Shown here in pieces: positions 38,661 through 47,321 of a stretch of 64,000 nucleotides of DNA. The position numbers and the translations under genes are program-made. The notes beneath the pieces are model-generated. The model did not search any database. It was not told where the DNA came from and worked only from the letters and a program-made list of their open reading frames with translations. Position 1 is the stretch's first letter, and each line of letters opens with the position of its first letter. The stretch spans positions 1,674,001-1,738,000 of the forward strand of contig CBDCNI010000001.1 in NCBI GenBank assembly GCA_965219175.1, in the 5' to 3' direction. The stretch comes from JBBPZK01 sp965219175 (GTDB lineage Bacteria; Actinomycetota; Rubrobacteria; Rubrobacterales; Rubrobacteraceae).

Positions 38661-40328
38661 GTGGCAAACGTGAGGAGCCCGGCGGCGCGTACGGGGAACC
38701 TCACGAGGTCCGCCCAGATAGGGAGGATCCTCGCCCGCCACGGGTTCGGGTTCGTGTTCGACGTCCGTCGTGACCGGCGTGAGAGAAAAGGTATTCAGGA
38801 AGCTCTCGCGCCGAACTTCGGGGTCAGGTTGCGGCGGACGCTGGACGACCTCGGGCCGACTTTTGTAAAGTTCGGGCAATTGCTCTCCACCCGCTCGGAC
38901 ATCCTGCCGGAGAGCATCCTGGTGGAACTGCAGAAGCTACAGGATACTGTGGCTCCGATCCCCTTCGATACGGCGCGGCGGATAGTGGAGCAGGAACTTG
39001 GGGCTCCGGTCGATACGGTCTTCGCCCGGTTCGACAGATCGGTGCTTGGTGCTGCAAGCATCGGGCAAGTGTACCGGGCGCGGCTCCGGAGTGGGGAAGA
39101 AGTGGCGGTCAAGGTCCAGAGGCCGGAGGCTGCCGGCAGGGTCGAGGCAGACCTGGAGTTGATGAGGAACTTCGCCTCGTTGCTCGATAGACGGTTCGGT
39201 GGCAGGCTTTTCCTGGACGTGCGGGGTCTGGTCGCTGAGTTCGAGGGGGTTATCCTGCGAGAGTTGGATTACGCCACCGAGGCCCAAAACGCCCGACGCT
39301 TCGCCGTCAACTTCGCCGGGACCCCGGTCGTGGTGCCGCGGATATATCTCGACCTCTCGACCTCGCGGGTCTTGACGATGGAGTTTATAGAAGGGACTCA
39401 CTTCCAGGATATTCGGCCGTTGTTGCTCGCGCCGTCGGAGCGGCGGCGGGTTGCGGCGATGGGGGCGGAGGCGATCTTCAAGATGGCATTCGAAGACGGC
39501 TTTTTCCACGGCGATCCTCATCCGGGGAACCTTATGCTGACCCCGACGGGTGGGCTCGCGCTTCTCGACTTCGGGATGGTCGGCTTTATGAGCCGGAGCG
39601 ACATCGAATCCCTTTCGAGGTTGTTTATAGCGGTGATCCAAAGAGATGCTTCGGCGGCTCTTCGCGGGCTGGAGGGCATCGGGGTCCGTTACTCGCCGGA
39701 GGTGCGCGCGGATTTGGTGCAGGATCTCCGGGAACTTTTATACAAGTATTCGGGGCTTTCGGTTGGGGAGCTGACGCTGGGGCAGGCGCTTTCGGAGTTG
39801 ATCTCACTGATCCGACGCTACAGGCTCTCGGTGCCGCCGGTCTTTCCGTTGCTGATAAAGGCTCTCGTTACAGCCGACGGCCTCGCCCGTGCCATAGACC
39901 CGAGGATCAACGTATACGAGTTAGCGCGGCCTTTCGCCCAACGACTCTTCTCGGAGCGCTACAAACCCGAGGCGCTCCTGGATCGCTCCCAGGAACTGGC
40001 TTACGAGTACGCCCGTTACGCCTCCGATTACCCGGAGCAACTCCGCCAGGTACTCGCGAGCCTCGAAGACGGAGAGCTTGAGGTCCAACTCAAGCACAGG
40101 GGCTTGAACATGCTCAGTGGCGAGGTGGACGTACTGGCAAACCGGCTCGTCTTCGCCGTAGTGACCGGCGCGCTCCTGATCGGCTCTTCCATGATCGGCG
40201 CGTTCGCAACCGGCGGTCCTCAAGTACCTTACCTCGGCGTCTCGCTAGTCGCCTTCGTCGGGTTTACGATATCGCTCTTCCTCGCCGCCGTCGTCCTCTT
40301 GTTCATCATCCGTTCCCGCAGGCTTTGA
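38661..40328 (+). CDS. ABC1/AarF/UbiB-family atypical kinase
   Basis: A 555-aa membrane-associated atypical kinase-like ATPase. The KxGQ motif is FVKFGQLLSTRSDILP, the A-rich loop LGAASIGQVYRARL replaces the glycine loop, ELDYATEAQN is the ExD motif, and HGDPHPGNLML plus LLDFGMVG form the catalytic and metal-binding loops. Two C-terminal helices (VVTGALLIGSSMIGAF and ISLFLAAVVLLFII) anchor it. In bacteria relatives support quinone or isoprenoid lipid metabolism. The GTG start is at 38661. Confidence 0.93.
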   Translation: MANVRSPAARTGNLTRSAQIGRILARHGFGFVFDVRRDRRERKGIQEALAPNFGVRLRRTLDDLGPTFVKFGQLLSTRSDILPESILVELQKLQDTVAPIPFDTARRIVEQELGAPVDTVFARFDRSVLGAASIGQVYRARLRSGEEVAVKVQRPEAAGRVEADLELMRNFASLLDRRFGGRLFLDVRGLVAEFEGVILRELDYATEAQNARRFAVNFAGTPVVVPRIYLDLSTSRVLTMEFIEGTHFQDIRPLLLAPSERRRVAAMGAEAIFKMAFEDGFFHGDPHPGNLMLTPTGGLALLDFGMVGFMSRSDIESLSRLFIAVIQRDASAALRGLEGIGVRYSPEVRADLVQDLRELLYKYSGLSVGELTLGQALSELISLIRRYRLSVPPVFPLLIKALVTADGLARAIDPRINVYELARPFAQRLFSERYKPEALLDRSQELAYEYARYASDYPEQLRQVLASLEDGELEVQLKHRGLNMLSGEVDVLANRLVFAVVTGALLIGSSMIGAFATGGPQVPYLGVSLVAFVGFTISLFLAAVVLLFIIRSRRL

Positions 40329-40362
40329 ACATTCGTCGGTCAATCGTAAAAGGAGGCAACTC

Positions 40363-40716
40363 ATGCAGTTGAAAAGTATCGGGGTACTCTCCGCCGGCAA
40401 AGTTACGGGCGCGCTATACGCGCTGCTCGGGCTCATATTCGGGGTGATATTCGCCCTGATCTCGCTCCTGGGAGTCGCCATCACGTCGCTGGCATCCAAC
40501 GTGAACTCTTCGGGGGCGCTATTCAGCGGGGTCGGCGTGGTGATCGTCTCGGTGATAGTAGTGCCGATCTTCTACGGTATCCTCGGTTTTATATTTGGCC
40601 TGATCTCCGCGCTTCTCTACAACCTGGTCGCCAACCTCGTCGGTGGCATTGAATTGGAGATAGAATCAAGGCCAAACGCGCAGCCGGAAAGTGTCCCGGA
40701 TACCGGAATGGGCTAA
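40363..40716 (+). CDS. Membrane protein, DUF3566-like
   Basis: 117 aa. An amphipathic strand (QLKSIGVLSAGKVTGALYAL) precedes two hydrophobic regions, LGLIFGVIFALISLLGVAI and VIVSVIVVPIFYGILGFIFG, then LYNLVANLVGGIELEIE. The SD AAAGGAGG precedes ATG 40363. The function is unknown. It is convergent to the XRE gene and overlaps its end by 4 nt. Confidence 0.7.
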   Translation: MQLKSIGVLSAGKVTGALYALLGLIFGVIFALISLLGVAITSLASNVNSSGALFSGVGVVIVSVIVVPIFYGILGFIFGLISALLYNLVANLVGGIELEIESRPNAQPESVPDTGMG

Positions 40717-40919
40717 CCGTTCTCACCGAAACTCGGATAAAAAATGTCTTCGATGGTGGACCCGAACAGGCGGGCCAGTTGAAAGGCGAGCGGGAGGCTG
40801 GGATCGTATTTACCTTTCTCGACGGAGTTTATGGTCTGGCGCGAGACACCCACTTTTTCAGCGAGGTCCGCCTGCGTCCAGTCACGCTCGGCCCGCAGGA
40901 CCTTCAGGCGATTCTTCAT
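40713..40919 (-). CDS. Small XRE-family regulator
   Basis: A 68-aa single-domain repressor: KNRLKVLRAERDWTQADLAEKVGVSRQTINSVEKGKYDPS (in part) contains the helix-turn-helix, followed by PLAFQLARLFGSTIEDIF. Such Cro-like proteins commonly pair with a small membrane protein, which is exactly what precedes it here with a 4-nt overlap. Confidence 0.9.
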   Translation of the reverse strand: MKNRLKVLRAERDWTQADLAEKVGVSRQTINSVEKGKYDPSLPLAFQLARLFGSTIEDIFYPSFGENG

Positions 40920-41335
40920 TTGTACTTTCTATCGGCCCGCGCCTTGCCAGCCAGCCACAACACCGCCATAATCGGCCACACGGCGAACCAGTTGACCTGC
41001 GGATAACCAGCGATCGACTGCAAGAAACCGTACCCGAAAGTCAACAGCGCCGTCCCACCGAAAGCAAAAGCCAGGGCTTCGAGCTGTATGCGCCTCTGAA
41101 GCTCGTCGACCCGGCTCATGTAGCGCACGAACGCAAAGAGCGCGAATACCAGCGGCACCATCGGCAACAGCGCCAGCGGCACGCGCCACACAGAATCCGA
41201 ACTCGTGCTGTTTACCAAAGAAATAACCACCGCCAAGACAATGGCGTAGGCAAGCAGCGTTCCTCCCAACTCCAGCAGATACCTCCGACCAGTCCTTTCA
41301 CCCACTACGACTCCTTCTCTTGCGTTCACTGACAT
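40916..41335 (-). CDS. Four-helix membrane protein paired with the XRE regulator
   Basis: 139 aa, with four hydrophobic segments (LLAYAIVLAVVISLV, LALLPMVPLVFALFAFV, AFAFGGTALLTFGYGFL, WPIMAVLWLAG) and a conserved-looking RYMSRVDELQRRIQLEALAFAFG loop. This type of protein regularly accompanies small XRE regulators in actinobacteria and Firmicutes; the pair may sense a membrane signal. The start ATG 41335 lies 7 nt after a clear -10. Confidence 0.75.
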   Translation of the reverse strand: MSVNAREGVVVGERTGRRYLLELGGTLLAYAIVLAVVISLVNSTSSDSVWRVPLALLPMVPLVFALFAFVRYMSRVDELQRRIQLEALAFAFGGTALLTFGYGFLQSIAGYPQVNWFAVWPIMAVLWLAGKARADRKYK

Positions 41336-41342
41336 CGCTGCT

Positions 41343-41371
41343 AAAGTAAACTAAGTAAGTCTAAAAGTCAA
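41343..41371 (-). promoter_or_regulatory. Promoter of the membrane protein/XRE operon (leaderless)
   Basis: On the minus strand TTGACT (41371-41366), a 17-nt spacer and TACTTT (41348-41343) are followed after 7 nt by the ATG. Repeated AAGTA/AAGTC units in the same 40 nt may be operator half-sites for the XRE protein. Confidence 0.6.
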
Positions 41372-41461
41372 GCTAATTTGTCAAAAAGTATTAGAGAGTA
41401 GACTTGTGGTGGTTTGGAAGCGTGTTTCTTGGATTCTTTCGTCGAGGGGATGGTTTCGCGT

Positions 41462-41467
41462 TAGAAT
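41462..41467 (+). promoter_or_regulatory. Predicted -10 of rel (leaderless)
   Basis: TAGAAT sits inside TTAGAATCTAA and ends 7 nt before ATG 41475. No SD is present. Confidence 0.5.
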
Positions 41468-41474
41468 CTAAGAT

Positions 41475-43709
41475 ATGGAAGCTGCGCGCACAGAGAAGTT
41501 TCCGAGGGCGGTTCCGGCTCCGGAAGTTACCGTATCCTCTCTTATAGAGGAGGTTGCGTCCTACAGCCCGGATGGGGTTGAGGAGCTGATCGCAGACGCT
41601 TATGGCGTCGCTTATGCGGCTCATCGGGGGCAGACGCGCAAGAGCGGGGAGCCTTTTATCTACCACCCGCTGGCGACGGCCAAGATCCTCGGGGATTTGC
41701 ACCTCGACCCGGTCACCATCGCCTCTGCGCTCTTGCACGACGTTCTGGAGGATACCGAGGTAGATAAGAAAGAGCTTTCGGGCCGCTTCGGGGATGAGGT
41801 CGCGGAGATCGTGGACGGCGTCACGAAGCTCAAGAACCTGCCTTCCGGGAACCTGGAAGAGGCGCAGGCCGAGTCGTTGCGGAAGATGATCGTGGCAATG
41901 AGCAGGGACGTGCGGGTCATTATCATCAAGCTGGCCGACCGGCTGCACAACATGAGGACGCTCGCTTATCTCAAGCGCGAAACGCAGTTGAAGAAGGCTA
42001 CTGAGACGCTTGAGATCTACGCGCCGCTGGCCCACCGGCTCGGTATCTACTCGGTGAAGTGGGAACTCGAAGACCTTTCTTTCGCCACGCTTCATCCTCG
42101 TCGCTACGAGGAGATAAAGCGATTGGTGGCGGCCAGGAGAGACGACCGGGAAGAGTTCATCGGCAAGACTGGGGAGGAGTTGGTCCGGGACCTCAAGGAG
42201 GCCGGTATAGAGGCTGATGTCAGGGGTAGGGTCAAGCACTTTTACTCCATCTACGACAAGATGGTCCGGCGAAACAAGGAATTCAATGAGATCTACGACC
42301 TGGCTGGCCTGCGGGTGGTCGTGGATTCCCTGCGCGATTGTTACGGGGCTCTCGGTGTGATCCACTCGGTCTGGAAGCCTATTCCGGGGCGTTTTAAGGA
42401 CTACATCGCGATGCCGAAGTTCAACATGTACCAGTCGCTGCACACCACGGTTATGTCGGGTGAAGGGAAGCTGCTGGAGATCCAGATACGGACCAGGGAG
42501 ATGAACCTGACGGCCGAGTACGGCATCGCCGCCCACTGGATGTACAAGCACGGCTTGAGCGACGGGCAAGTTGACCGGCTCACCTGGCTCAAGAGCATGA
42601 TGGAGTGGCAGAAGGAGACGACCGACTCTAGCGAGTTCATGGAGTCCTTGAAGGGCGAACTCGTGGCCGATGAGGTCTACGTCTTCACGCCTAAAGGGGA
42701 TGTGGTAAGCCTTCCATCCGGCGCGACGCCCATAGACTTCGCTTATCACGTCCATACAGAGGTCGGTCATCGGACCGTCGGGGCGCGGGTCAACGGCCGG
42801 ATAGTGCCGCTCGACTCGGAGCTGATCTCCGGGGACCGGGTGGAGATATTGACCGGAAAGAGCGCAGGCCCGAGCCGGGACTGGCTCTCGGTCGTCCAGA
42901 GTGGGCGCGCCCGAAATAAGATCCACCAGTTCTTCAACAAGGCCGACCGTGAGGACAACCTGGCGCTCGGGCGGGATAAGGTGCAGGAGATCCTCAAAAA
43001 GCAGCGTGTCGGTAAAGTGCCTACTGCGGTCTGGGATGAGATAGCCCGCGAGGTCAACTACCCGACCACGGACGACATGCTGGCCGCTGTGGGCGGAGGC
43101 TTCGTGTCTGCCGAGAACGTCGCGAACCGGCTCGTCGAGCGGGTGCAGCCACCGAAACCAAAAGAAGAGCAGGTGGAGCCGAGCAAGAGCCCTGCGCTCA
43201 CGCCGCTGCCGCTCACGGACAGAAGCAAAGAGAGCGAGGAGACCGGAGTTAGAGTCGTCGGTTCAAGCGGCATCCTCACCCGCCTGGCCCGCTGCTGCAC
43301 GCCGATGCCCGGCGACGATACAGTAGGTTACGTCTCTCTAGGGCGTGGGGTCGTCGTACACGCCAGCGGCTGCGCCAACGCGCGGGCCCTCAAAATGCGA
43401 GACCCGGAGCGCTTCGTGGAGGTGGAGTGGGATGCTGGTCCGGGCAGGTTGTTCACCGTGGAGCTTCTGGTCGAGGCGCTGGACCGGATGCATCTTTTGA
43501 GCGACATAACCAGGACGATCTCCGATGCCGGGGTGAGCATAATCTCCGCGCGCGTGGACACCGTCGAGGAGAGGACGGCCCTCTCGCGGTTCGCCTTCCG
43601 GGCGGCGAGCGTACCCCACGTCGAAGAAGTCATCCGAAAAGTGCGGGGCATCCCGGACGTCTACGACGTGCAGCGAGTATCGCGCGACGGCACCCCGATA
43701 GAGCACTAG
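41475..43709 (+). CDS. rel: Bifunctional (p)ppGpp synthetase/hydrolase
   Basis: A 744-aa RelA/SpoT homologue. The HD hydrolase domain (about 50-200) has YHPLATAKIL, ALLHDVLEDTE and KLADRLHNMRTL with all metal ligands, so hydrolysis is expected. The synthetase domain (about 255-370) has RVKHFYSIYDKM, YDLAGLRVVV and FKDYIAMPKFNMYQSLHT. TGS (about 410-470, VFTPKGDVVSLPSGATPIDFAY in part), a zinc-finger-like RCCTPMPGD and a C-terminal ACT domain follow. It is the single long Rel typical of Gram-positives. Confidence 0.97.
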   Translation: MEAARTEKFPRAVPAPEVTVSSLIEEVASYSPDGVEELIADAYGVAYAAHRGQTRKSGEPFIYHPLATAKILGDLHLDPVTIASALLHDVLEDTEVDKKELSGRFGDEVAEIVDGVTKLKNLPSGNLEEAQAESLRKMIVAMSRDVRVIIIKLADRLHNMRTLAYLKRETQLKKATETLEIYAPLAHRLGIYSVKWELEDLSFATLHPRRYEEIKRLVAARRDDREEFIGKTGEELVRDLKEAGIEADVRGRVKHFYSIYDKMVRRNKEFNEIYDLAGLRVVVDSLRDCYGALGVIHSVWKPIPGRFKDYIAMPKFNMYQSLHTTVMSGEGKLLEIQIRTREMNLTAEYGIAAHWMYKHGLSDGQVDRLTWLKSMMEWQKETTDSSEFMESLKGELVADEVYVFTPKGDVVSLPSGATPIDFAYHVHTEVGHRTVGARVNGRIVPLDSELISGDRVEILTGKSAGPSRDWLSVVQSGRARNKIHQFFNKADREDNLALGRDKVQEILKKQRVGKVPTAVWDEIAREVNYPTTDDMLAAVGGGFVSAENVANRLVERVQPPKPKEEQVEPSKSPALTPLPLTDRSKESEETGVRVVGSSGILTRLARCCTPMPGDDTVGYVSLGRGVVVHASGCANARALKMRDPERFVEVEWDAGPGRLFTVELLVEALDRMHLLSDITRTISDAGVSIISARVDTVEERTALSRFAFRAASVPHVEEVIRKVRGIPDVYDVQRVSRDGTPIEH

Positions 43710-43714
43710 CCGAG

Positions 43715-44398
43715 ATGCGACTATCGAGCGTGAACGTTGGGCAGGAGCGTGAGATCAAGAGCGCCAAAACGTCCGGGAAAACGGGCATTTACAAGCGCCC
43801 GACGGACGGGCCGGTTCGGGTTTCCGTCGGCGGGTTGGCGGGAGATGAGATCTCCGACACCGAGAACCACGGCGGCCCGGATCAGGCGGTCTACGTCTAC
43901 GGCGTCCCTGATTACGACTGGTGGATGGAGACTCTGGAGCGCGAGTTGCCGCCCGGTACTTTCGGCGAGAACCTGACGATCACGGACCTGGAGAGCGCGG
44001 ATTTTGCTATCGGGGATCGCCTGGAGATCGGACCGGTCGTCCTGGAAGTGACTGCTCCACGCATACCTTGTGTCACGGTTGCGACTCGGATGGATGATCC
44101 TCTTTTCGTGAAGCGTTTCAGACAGGCCGAGAGGCCGGGTTTGTACTGTCGCGTTATCCGGGAAGGGTGGGTGAAGGCTGGGGACCCGTTATCTCTTCGC
44201 CAGTATACCGGTGAGAAGTTTACGGCTGTCGAGATGTTCCGCGACTTCTTCGAGCCGGACTTGAGTGAGAAGATGATCCGTCGTCATTTGGCCGCGCCGA
44301 TAGCGGTTCGCGACCGGGTAGTCAAGGAGAGACAACTGGGGGAGATCATGGCACGAAAAAGCAAGCAGTCATCCAGCCGTTCGCAAGAGAGAGTCTAG
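43715..44398 (+). CDS. MOSC-domain protein (YiiM-like)
   Basis: 227 aa. The N-terminal MRLSSVNVGQEREIK, then GLAGDEISDTENHGGPDQAVYVYGVPDYDWW (in part), GTFGENLTI and the MOSC core with VTAPRIPCVTVATRM containing the conserved Cys, mark a YiiM-type MOSC protein. These act on N-hydroxylated bases or other molybdenum-linked substrates (family knowledge). The frame is open upstream inside rel, but ATG 43715 starts 5 nt after rel's stop and gives the standard N-terminus. Confidence 0.88.
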   Translation: MRLSSVNVGQEREIKSAKTSGKTGIYKRPTDGPVRVSVGGLAGDEISDTENHGGPDQAVYVYGVPDYDWWMETLERELPPGTFGENLTITDLESADFAIGDRLEIGPVVLEVTAPRIPCVTVATRMDDPLFVKRFRQAERPGLYCRVIREGWVKAGDPLSLRQYTGEKFTAVEMFRDFFEPDLSEKMIRRHLAAPIAVRDRVVKERQLGEIMARKSKQSSSRSQERV

Positions 44399-44404
44399 CC
44401 GGAG

Positions 44405-44983
44405 ATGGCGGATATAGAGCAGATAAACCTCGACTTCAACGGTTTCGCGGTCAATGCCTACGTCATCCACGCTCCAGAGTCCGACCTGATCGTGGACGCA
44501 GGCGCGGAGCCGGAGAAGATCCTGGCCGCCCTCCGCTCTCCCGCAGCCGCCATCCTAATAACCCACGGCCACGCGGACCACATAAGCTCCCTGGATGCTA
44601 TCCGGGACGCAACCGGCGCGCCCGTCTACATGCACCCGATAGACGCCGACAACGCGGGCATAGAAGACTACGAACCGCTGGAAGACGGGGAAGACCTGGT
44701 ACTCGCGGGAGAGCGCGTACACGTCCTCCATACTCCCGGTCACTCGCCGGGCTCCGTGACTTTCGTGATCGGTGGGGATCAAGTAGTGGGAGACCTGATC
44801 CTCCCTGGAAGCGTCGGCCGTACTGACCTCTCCGGCGCCTCCTGGGAAGAGATAGAAACATCTTTACGCAAAGTTATGCCATTATGGAACGATGACACAA
44901 GTCTCTACGCTGGACACGGCGACGTACTCTCTGCCGCCGAGGAGACGCTGTTAAACCCCTACCTTCCGCCCGTTCTGCCTTGA
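44405..44983 (+). CDS. Metallo-beta-lactamase-fold hydrolase (glyoxalase II-like)
   Basis: 192 aa. THGHADHISSL is the HxHxDH metal site, HTPGHSPGSVTF supplies the next His, GDLILPGSVGRTDL the Asp, and GHG near the end the last His. This matches small GloB/YcbL-type thioesterases. It lies between MOSC and hisS and overlaps the hisS TTG as TTGA. The same gene commonly precedes hisS in actinobacteria. Confidence 0.9.
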   Translation: MADIEQINLDFNGFAVNAYVIHAPESDLIVDAGAEPEKILAALRSPAAAILITHGHADHISSLDAIRDATGAPVYMHPIDADNAGIEDYEPLEDGEDLVLAGERVHVLHTPGHSPGSVTFVIGGDQVVGDLILPGSVGRTDLSGASWEEIETSLRKVMPLWNDDTSLYAGHGDVLSAAEETLLNPYLPPVLP

Positions 44984-46260
44984 GCTACCGGGGGCCGAAG
45001 GGTACATACGACGTTTATCCCGGTGATTCTTCGCGGCAGGAGCCGCACGAGAGACCGGACCTGTGGCGCTGGGCCGAGGCTGTGGCGCGGGATTTCTTTC
45101 GGCGCTACAACTACACGGAGGTCCGGATGCCCGTCTTCGAGGAGGCGGAGGTCTTCGTTCGGAGTAGCGGCGAGGCTTCGGACATCGTCCGTAAAGAGAT
45201 GTTCGCTTTCCAGGACAAGGGAGGACGGGACCTCGCGTTGAGGCCGGAGGGAACGGCCGGGGTCGTGCGAGCCTACATCGAGCACGGCCTCTACAAGCAG
45301 GCCCAGCCGGTCAAGATGTTCTATATCGGGCCGATGTTCCGCCACGAGCGCCAGCAGAAAGGTCGCTACCGCCAGCACGTCCAGGTCGGGGCTGAGGTGC
45401 TCGGCTCGGATGATCCACTGGTAGACGCCGAAGTGATAGCGTTGCTCTACGGTTTCCACCAGGCGCTCGGCGTCCGGGAAGAAACCGTCTATCTGAACAA
45501 CCTGGGTGACCTCGAAACCCGGCGAAAATACCTGCCGGAGTTGAAGAAATTCCTCGAAGAGCACAGCGCTGAGCTGGACCGCGATTCCGTGGAGCGGCTC
45601 GAATCAAACCCTCTGCGTATCCTCGACTCGAAAGACAAGAGTACGCAGGAACTCTTGAACGAGGCGCCCAGGATGCGGGATTTCTTGAGCCCCGAGGCCG
45701 CCGAGCATCTGAAAGTCGTTACCGGGGCGCTCGGGACGCTCGGGGTGCCGTATGAGATCGACGAGCGGCTCGTGCGGGGTCTCGACTATTATACCTCGAC
45801 CGTCTTCGAGCTAAAGAGCGCCTCTCTCGGGGCGCAAGACACTGTCGGAGGAGGCGGTCGTTACAACAGCCTCGTGGCGGATCTCGGCGGGCCGGACGTA
45901 CCGGGAATCGGCTTCGGCAGCGGCATCGAACGCATCCTGCTCGCCGCGAGCGCACGAGAAGATGAGTCTTCCCTGGACGTATTCTTCGTGACGCTCTCAC
46001 CGGAAGCCCGGCTCCCGGCGCTCGGCCTGGCCGGTATTCTACGTGAGGAAGGTATATCTTGCGAAATGGACTTCGCCGGGCGGCGCGCCAAGGGGCAGTT
46101 CCGGCAGGCAGACCGTTCCGGGGCTACGTGGGCGGTGGTGATCGGGGAAGACGAGTTGCGCGACGGGACGTGCAAACTTCGGAACATGGCCTCCGGCGAA
46201 GAGCAGGTGGTCAACGTAAGCTCCGGGTCTGAGGATCTCCTTCGGGCCGTAGGGGCTTGA
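44980..46260 (+). CDS. hisS: Histidyl-tRNA synthetase
   Basis: A class II synthetase of 426 aa. PKGTYDVYP begins the core, motif 2 is around IGPMFRHERQQKGRYRQHVQ (in part), the histidine-A loops are RPEGTAGVVRAYIEHGL and GLDYYTSTVFEL, and motif 3 is GFGSGIERILLA. A C-terminal anticodon-binding domain follows. The start is TTG 44980, overlapping the upstream stop by 4 nt. Confidence 0.97.
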   Translation: MSYRGPKGTYDVYPGDSSRQEPHERPDLWRWAEAVARDFFRRYNYTEVRMPVFEEAEVFVRSSGEASDIVRKEMFAFQDKGGRDLALRPEGTAGVVRAYIEHGLYKQAQPVKMFYIGPMFRHERQQKGRYRQHVQVGAEVLGSDDPLVDAEVIALLYGFHQALGVREETVYLNNLGDLETRRKYLPELKKFLEEHSAELDRDSVERLESNPLRILDSKDKSTQELLNEAPRMRDFLSPEAAEHLKVVTGALGTLGVPYEIDERLVRGLDYYTSTVFELKSASLGAQDTVGGGGRYNSLVADLGGPDVPGIGFGSGIERILLAASAREDESSLDVFFVTLSPEARLPALGLAGILREEGISCEMDFAGRRAKGQFRQADRSGATWAVVIGEDELRDGTCKLRNMASGEEQVVNVSSGSEDLLRAVGA

Positions 46261-46329
46261 CCTGATAAACCGTAAATCTACCGCCAGCTCTGGTCTCCGT
46301 TCTTTACGTAACAATAGTGGTCGCCTGGA

Positions 46330-46335
46330 TATACT
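46330..46335 (+). promoter_or_regulatory. Predicted -10 of the GNAT gene (leaderless)
   Basis: TATACT ends 6 nt before GTG 46342. No SD is seen. Confidence 0.45.
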
Positions 46336-46341
46336 TTTGGT

Positions 46342-46842
46342 GTGCGACTCGACTTGAGACCGGTGACTACCGAGGGGGATCTGGATCATTTCTCACGCGT
46401 CTTATTGGAGGTCGCCGGGTGGCTGGAGGCGAAGGGACAGCCTATGTGGACGGCTGACGAACTCGCGCCTGAGGCTTTGCTCGGGTGCTACGACCTGCCA
46501 GAGATGCGCCTCGGTGTACTTGCCGGGGAGCCGGTGGCGGTGATGGTGGTGCAGGAGAGAGACGAATTCTTCTGGCCTGACGTGGCTGAGGGCGATTCTC
46601 TGTTCGTACACAAGCTGGCCGTGGCCGCTTCGAGGCGCTTCAAGGGACAGGGAGCCGCCGTCGCGATGCTCGACTTGGCGAAGGTGATGGCCTTGGAGCA
46701 GGAAAGATCTTATCTACGCCTAGACTGCATCGCCGACCGGCCGAAGTTGTGTAGTTTCTACGAAGAGTACGGTTTCCGCCACGTCGGGAGAGAGATGATG
46801 GGAGCTTACGAAACAGCCTTCTACGAGTTGCCGTTGCGATGA
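46342..46842 (+). CDS. GNAT-family N-acetyltransferase
   Basis: 166 aa. The acetyl-CoA loop appears as RRFKGQGAAVAMLDLAK (the usual R/Q-x-x-G-x-G/A written KGQGAA), followed by LRLDCIADRPKLCSFYEEYGFRHVG, the conserved C-terminal strand and helix. The N-terminus RLDLRPVTTEGDLDHF fits. The substrate is unknown. It overlaps the frame of the next gene's upstream extension only, not its likely start. Confidence 0.82.
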   Translation: MRLDLRPVTTEGDLDHFSRVLLEVAGWLEAKGQPMWTADELAPEALLGCYDLPEMRLGVLAGEPVAVMVVQERDEFFWPDVAEGDSLFVHKLAVAASRRFKGQGAAVAMLDLAKVMALEQERSYLRLDCIADRPKLCSFYEEYGFRHVGREMMGAYETAFYELPLR

Positions 46843-46937
46843 GTGAAGCACATCTCGCCCCACTTGTAGCCCCTTTCACCGTAAGCCGGGAGAACTCCTC
46901 TAGTCTTCTCAAAAGGACCCAAAAGAGAGGAGAAACT

Positions 46938-47321
46938 ATGCCTGTAGAAGACTTGCGCAAGAGTCCGATGATGAACCATATGTTGGACGCCCTGGATCGG
47001 GGCGAGGACATCGGGCATTACGGACGGCTCACGTTTGCCATGATTGGACGTTATTTCATGGGCAACGACGAGTTGGTAGAGCTTCTGACCAAAGACAACG
47101 ATGCGGGCGAGCAGGAGATGCGCGCCCTGGTCCAGCAAGTCGAGGATAAAGGCTACAGTCCGCCCCGGCGCGACCGTATCTTGCAGTGGCAGGACCAGCA
47201 AGATTTTGATATCTGTCCGAACCCGGACGACCCGGACTCCTGCAATATCTATAACGAGTTGGAGATGCCTGATGAGGTCTACCAGAGCATAGAAGAGTAT
47301 CGCGAGGAGAAAGCCAACTAG
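46938..47321 (+). CDS. Hypothetical protein (127 aa)
   Basis: ATG 46938 is preceded by AGAGGAGA at good spacing. The protein begins MPVEDLRKSPMMNHMLDALD and includes GEDIGHYGRLTFAMIGRYFM, LVQQVEDKGYSPPRRDRIL and an acidic PNPDDPDSCNIYNELEMP stretch. It is mainly helical and acidic, and the helix with YGRLTFAM recalls hydrogenase- or ferredoxin-accessory small proteins, but I do not recognise a family. Its end overlaps the convergent glycosyltransferase by 4 nt. Confidence 0.7.
   Translation: MPVEDLRKSPMMNHMLDALDRGEDIGHYGRLTFAMIGRYFMGNDELVELLTKDNDAGEQEMRALVQQVEDKGYSPPRRDRILQWQDQQDFDICPNPDDPDSCNIYNELEMPDEVYQSIEEYREEKAN

Noticed and set aside
41391..42926. 511-aa minus-strand open frame
   Set aside because: It lies antisense to rel, has the His/Arg/Pro/Leu-rich look of a GC-bias shadow, and rel is a clear full-length gene.
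43427..43714. N-terminal extension of the MOSC gene inside rel
   Set aside because: The extension is a shadow of the rel ACT domain; ATG 43715 gives the family N-terminus.
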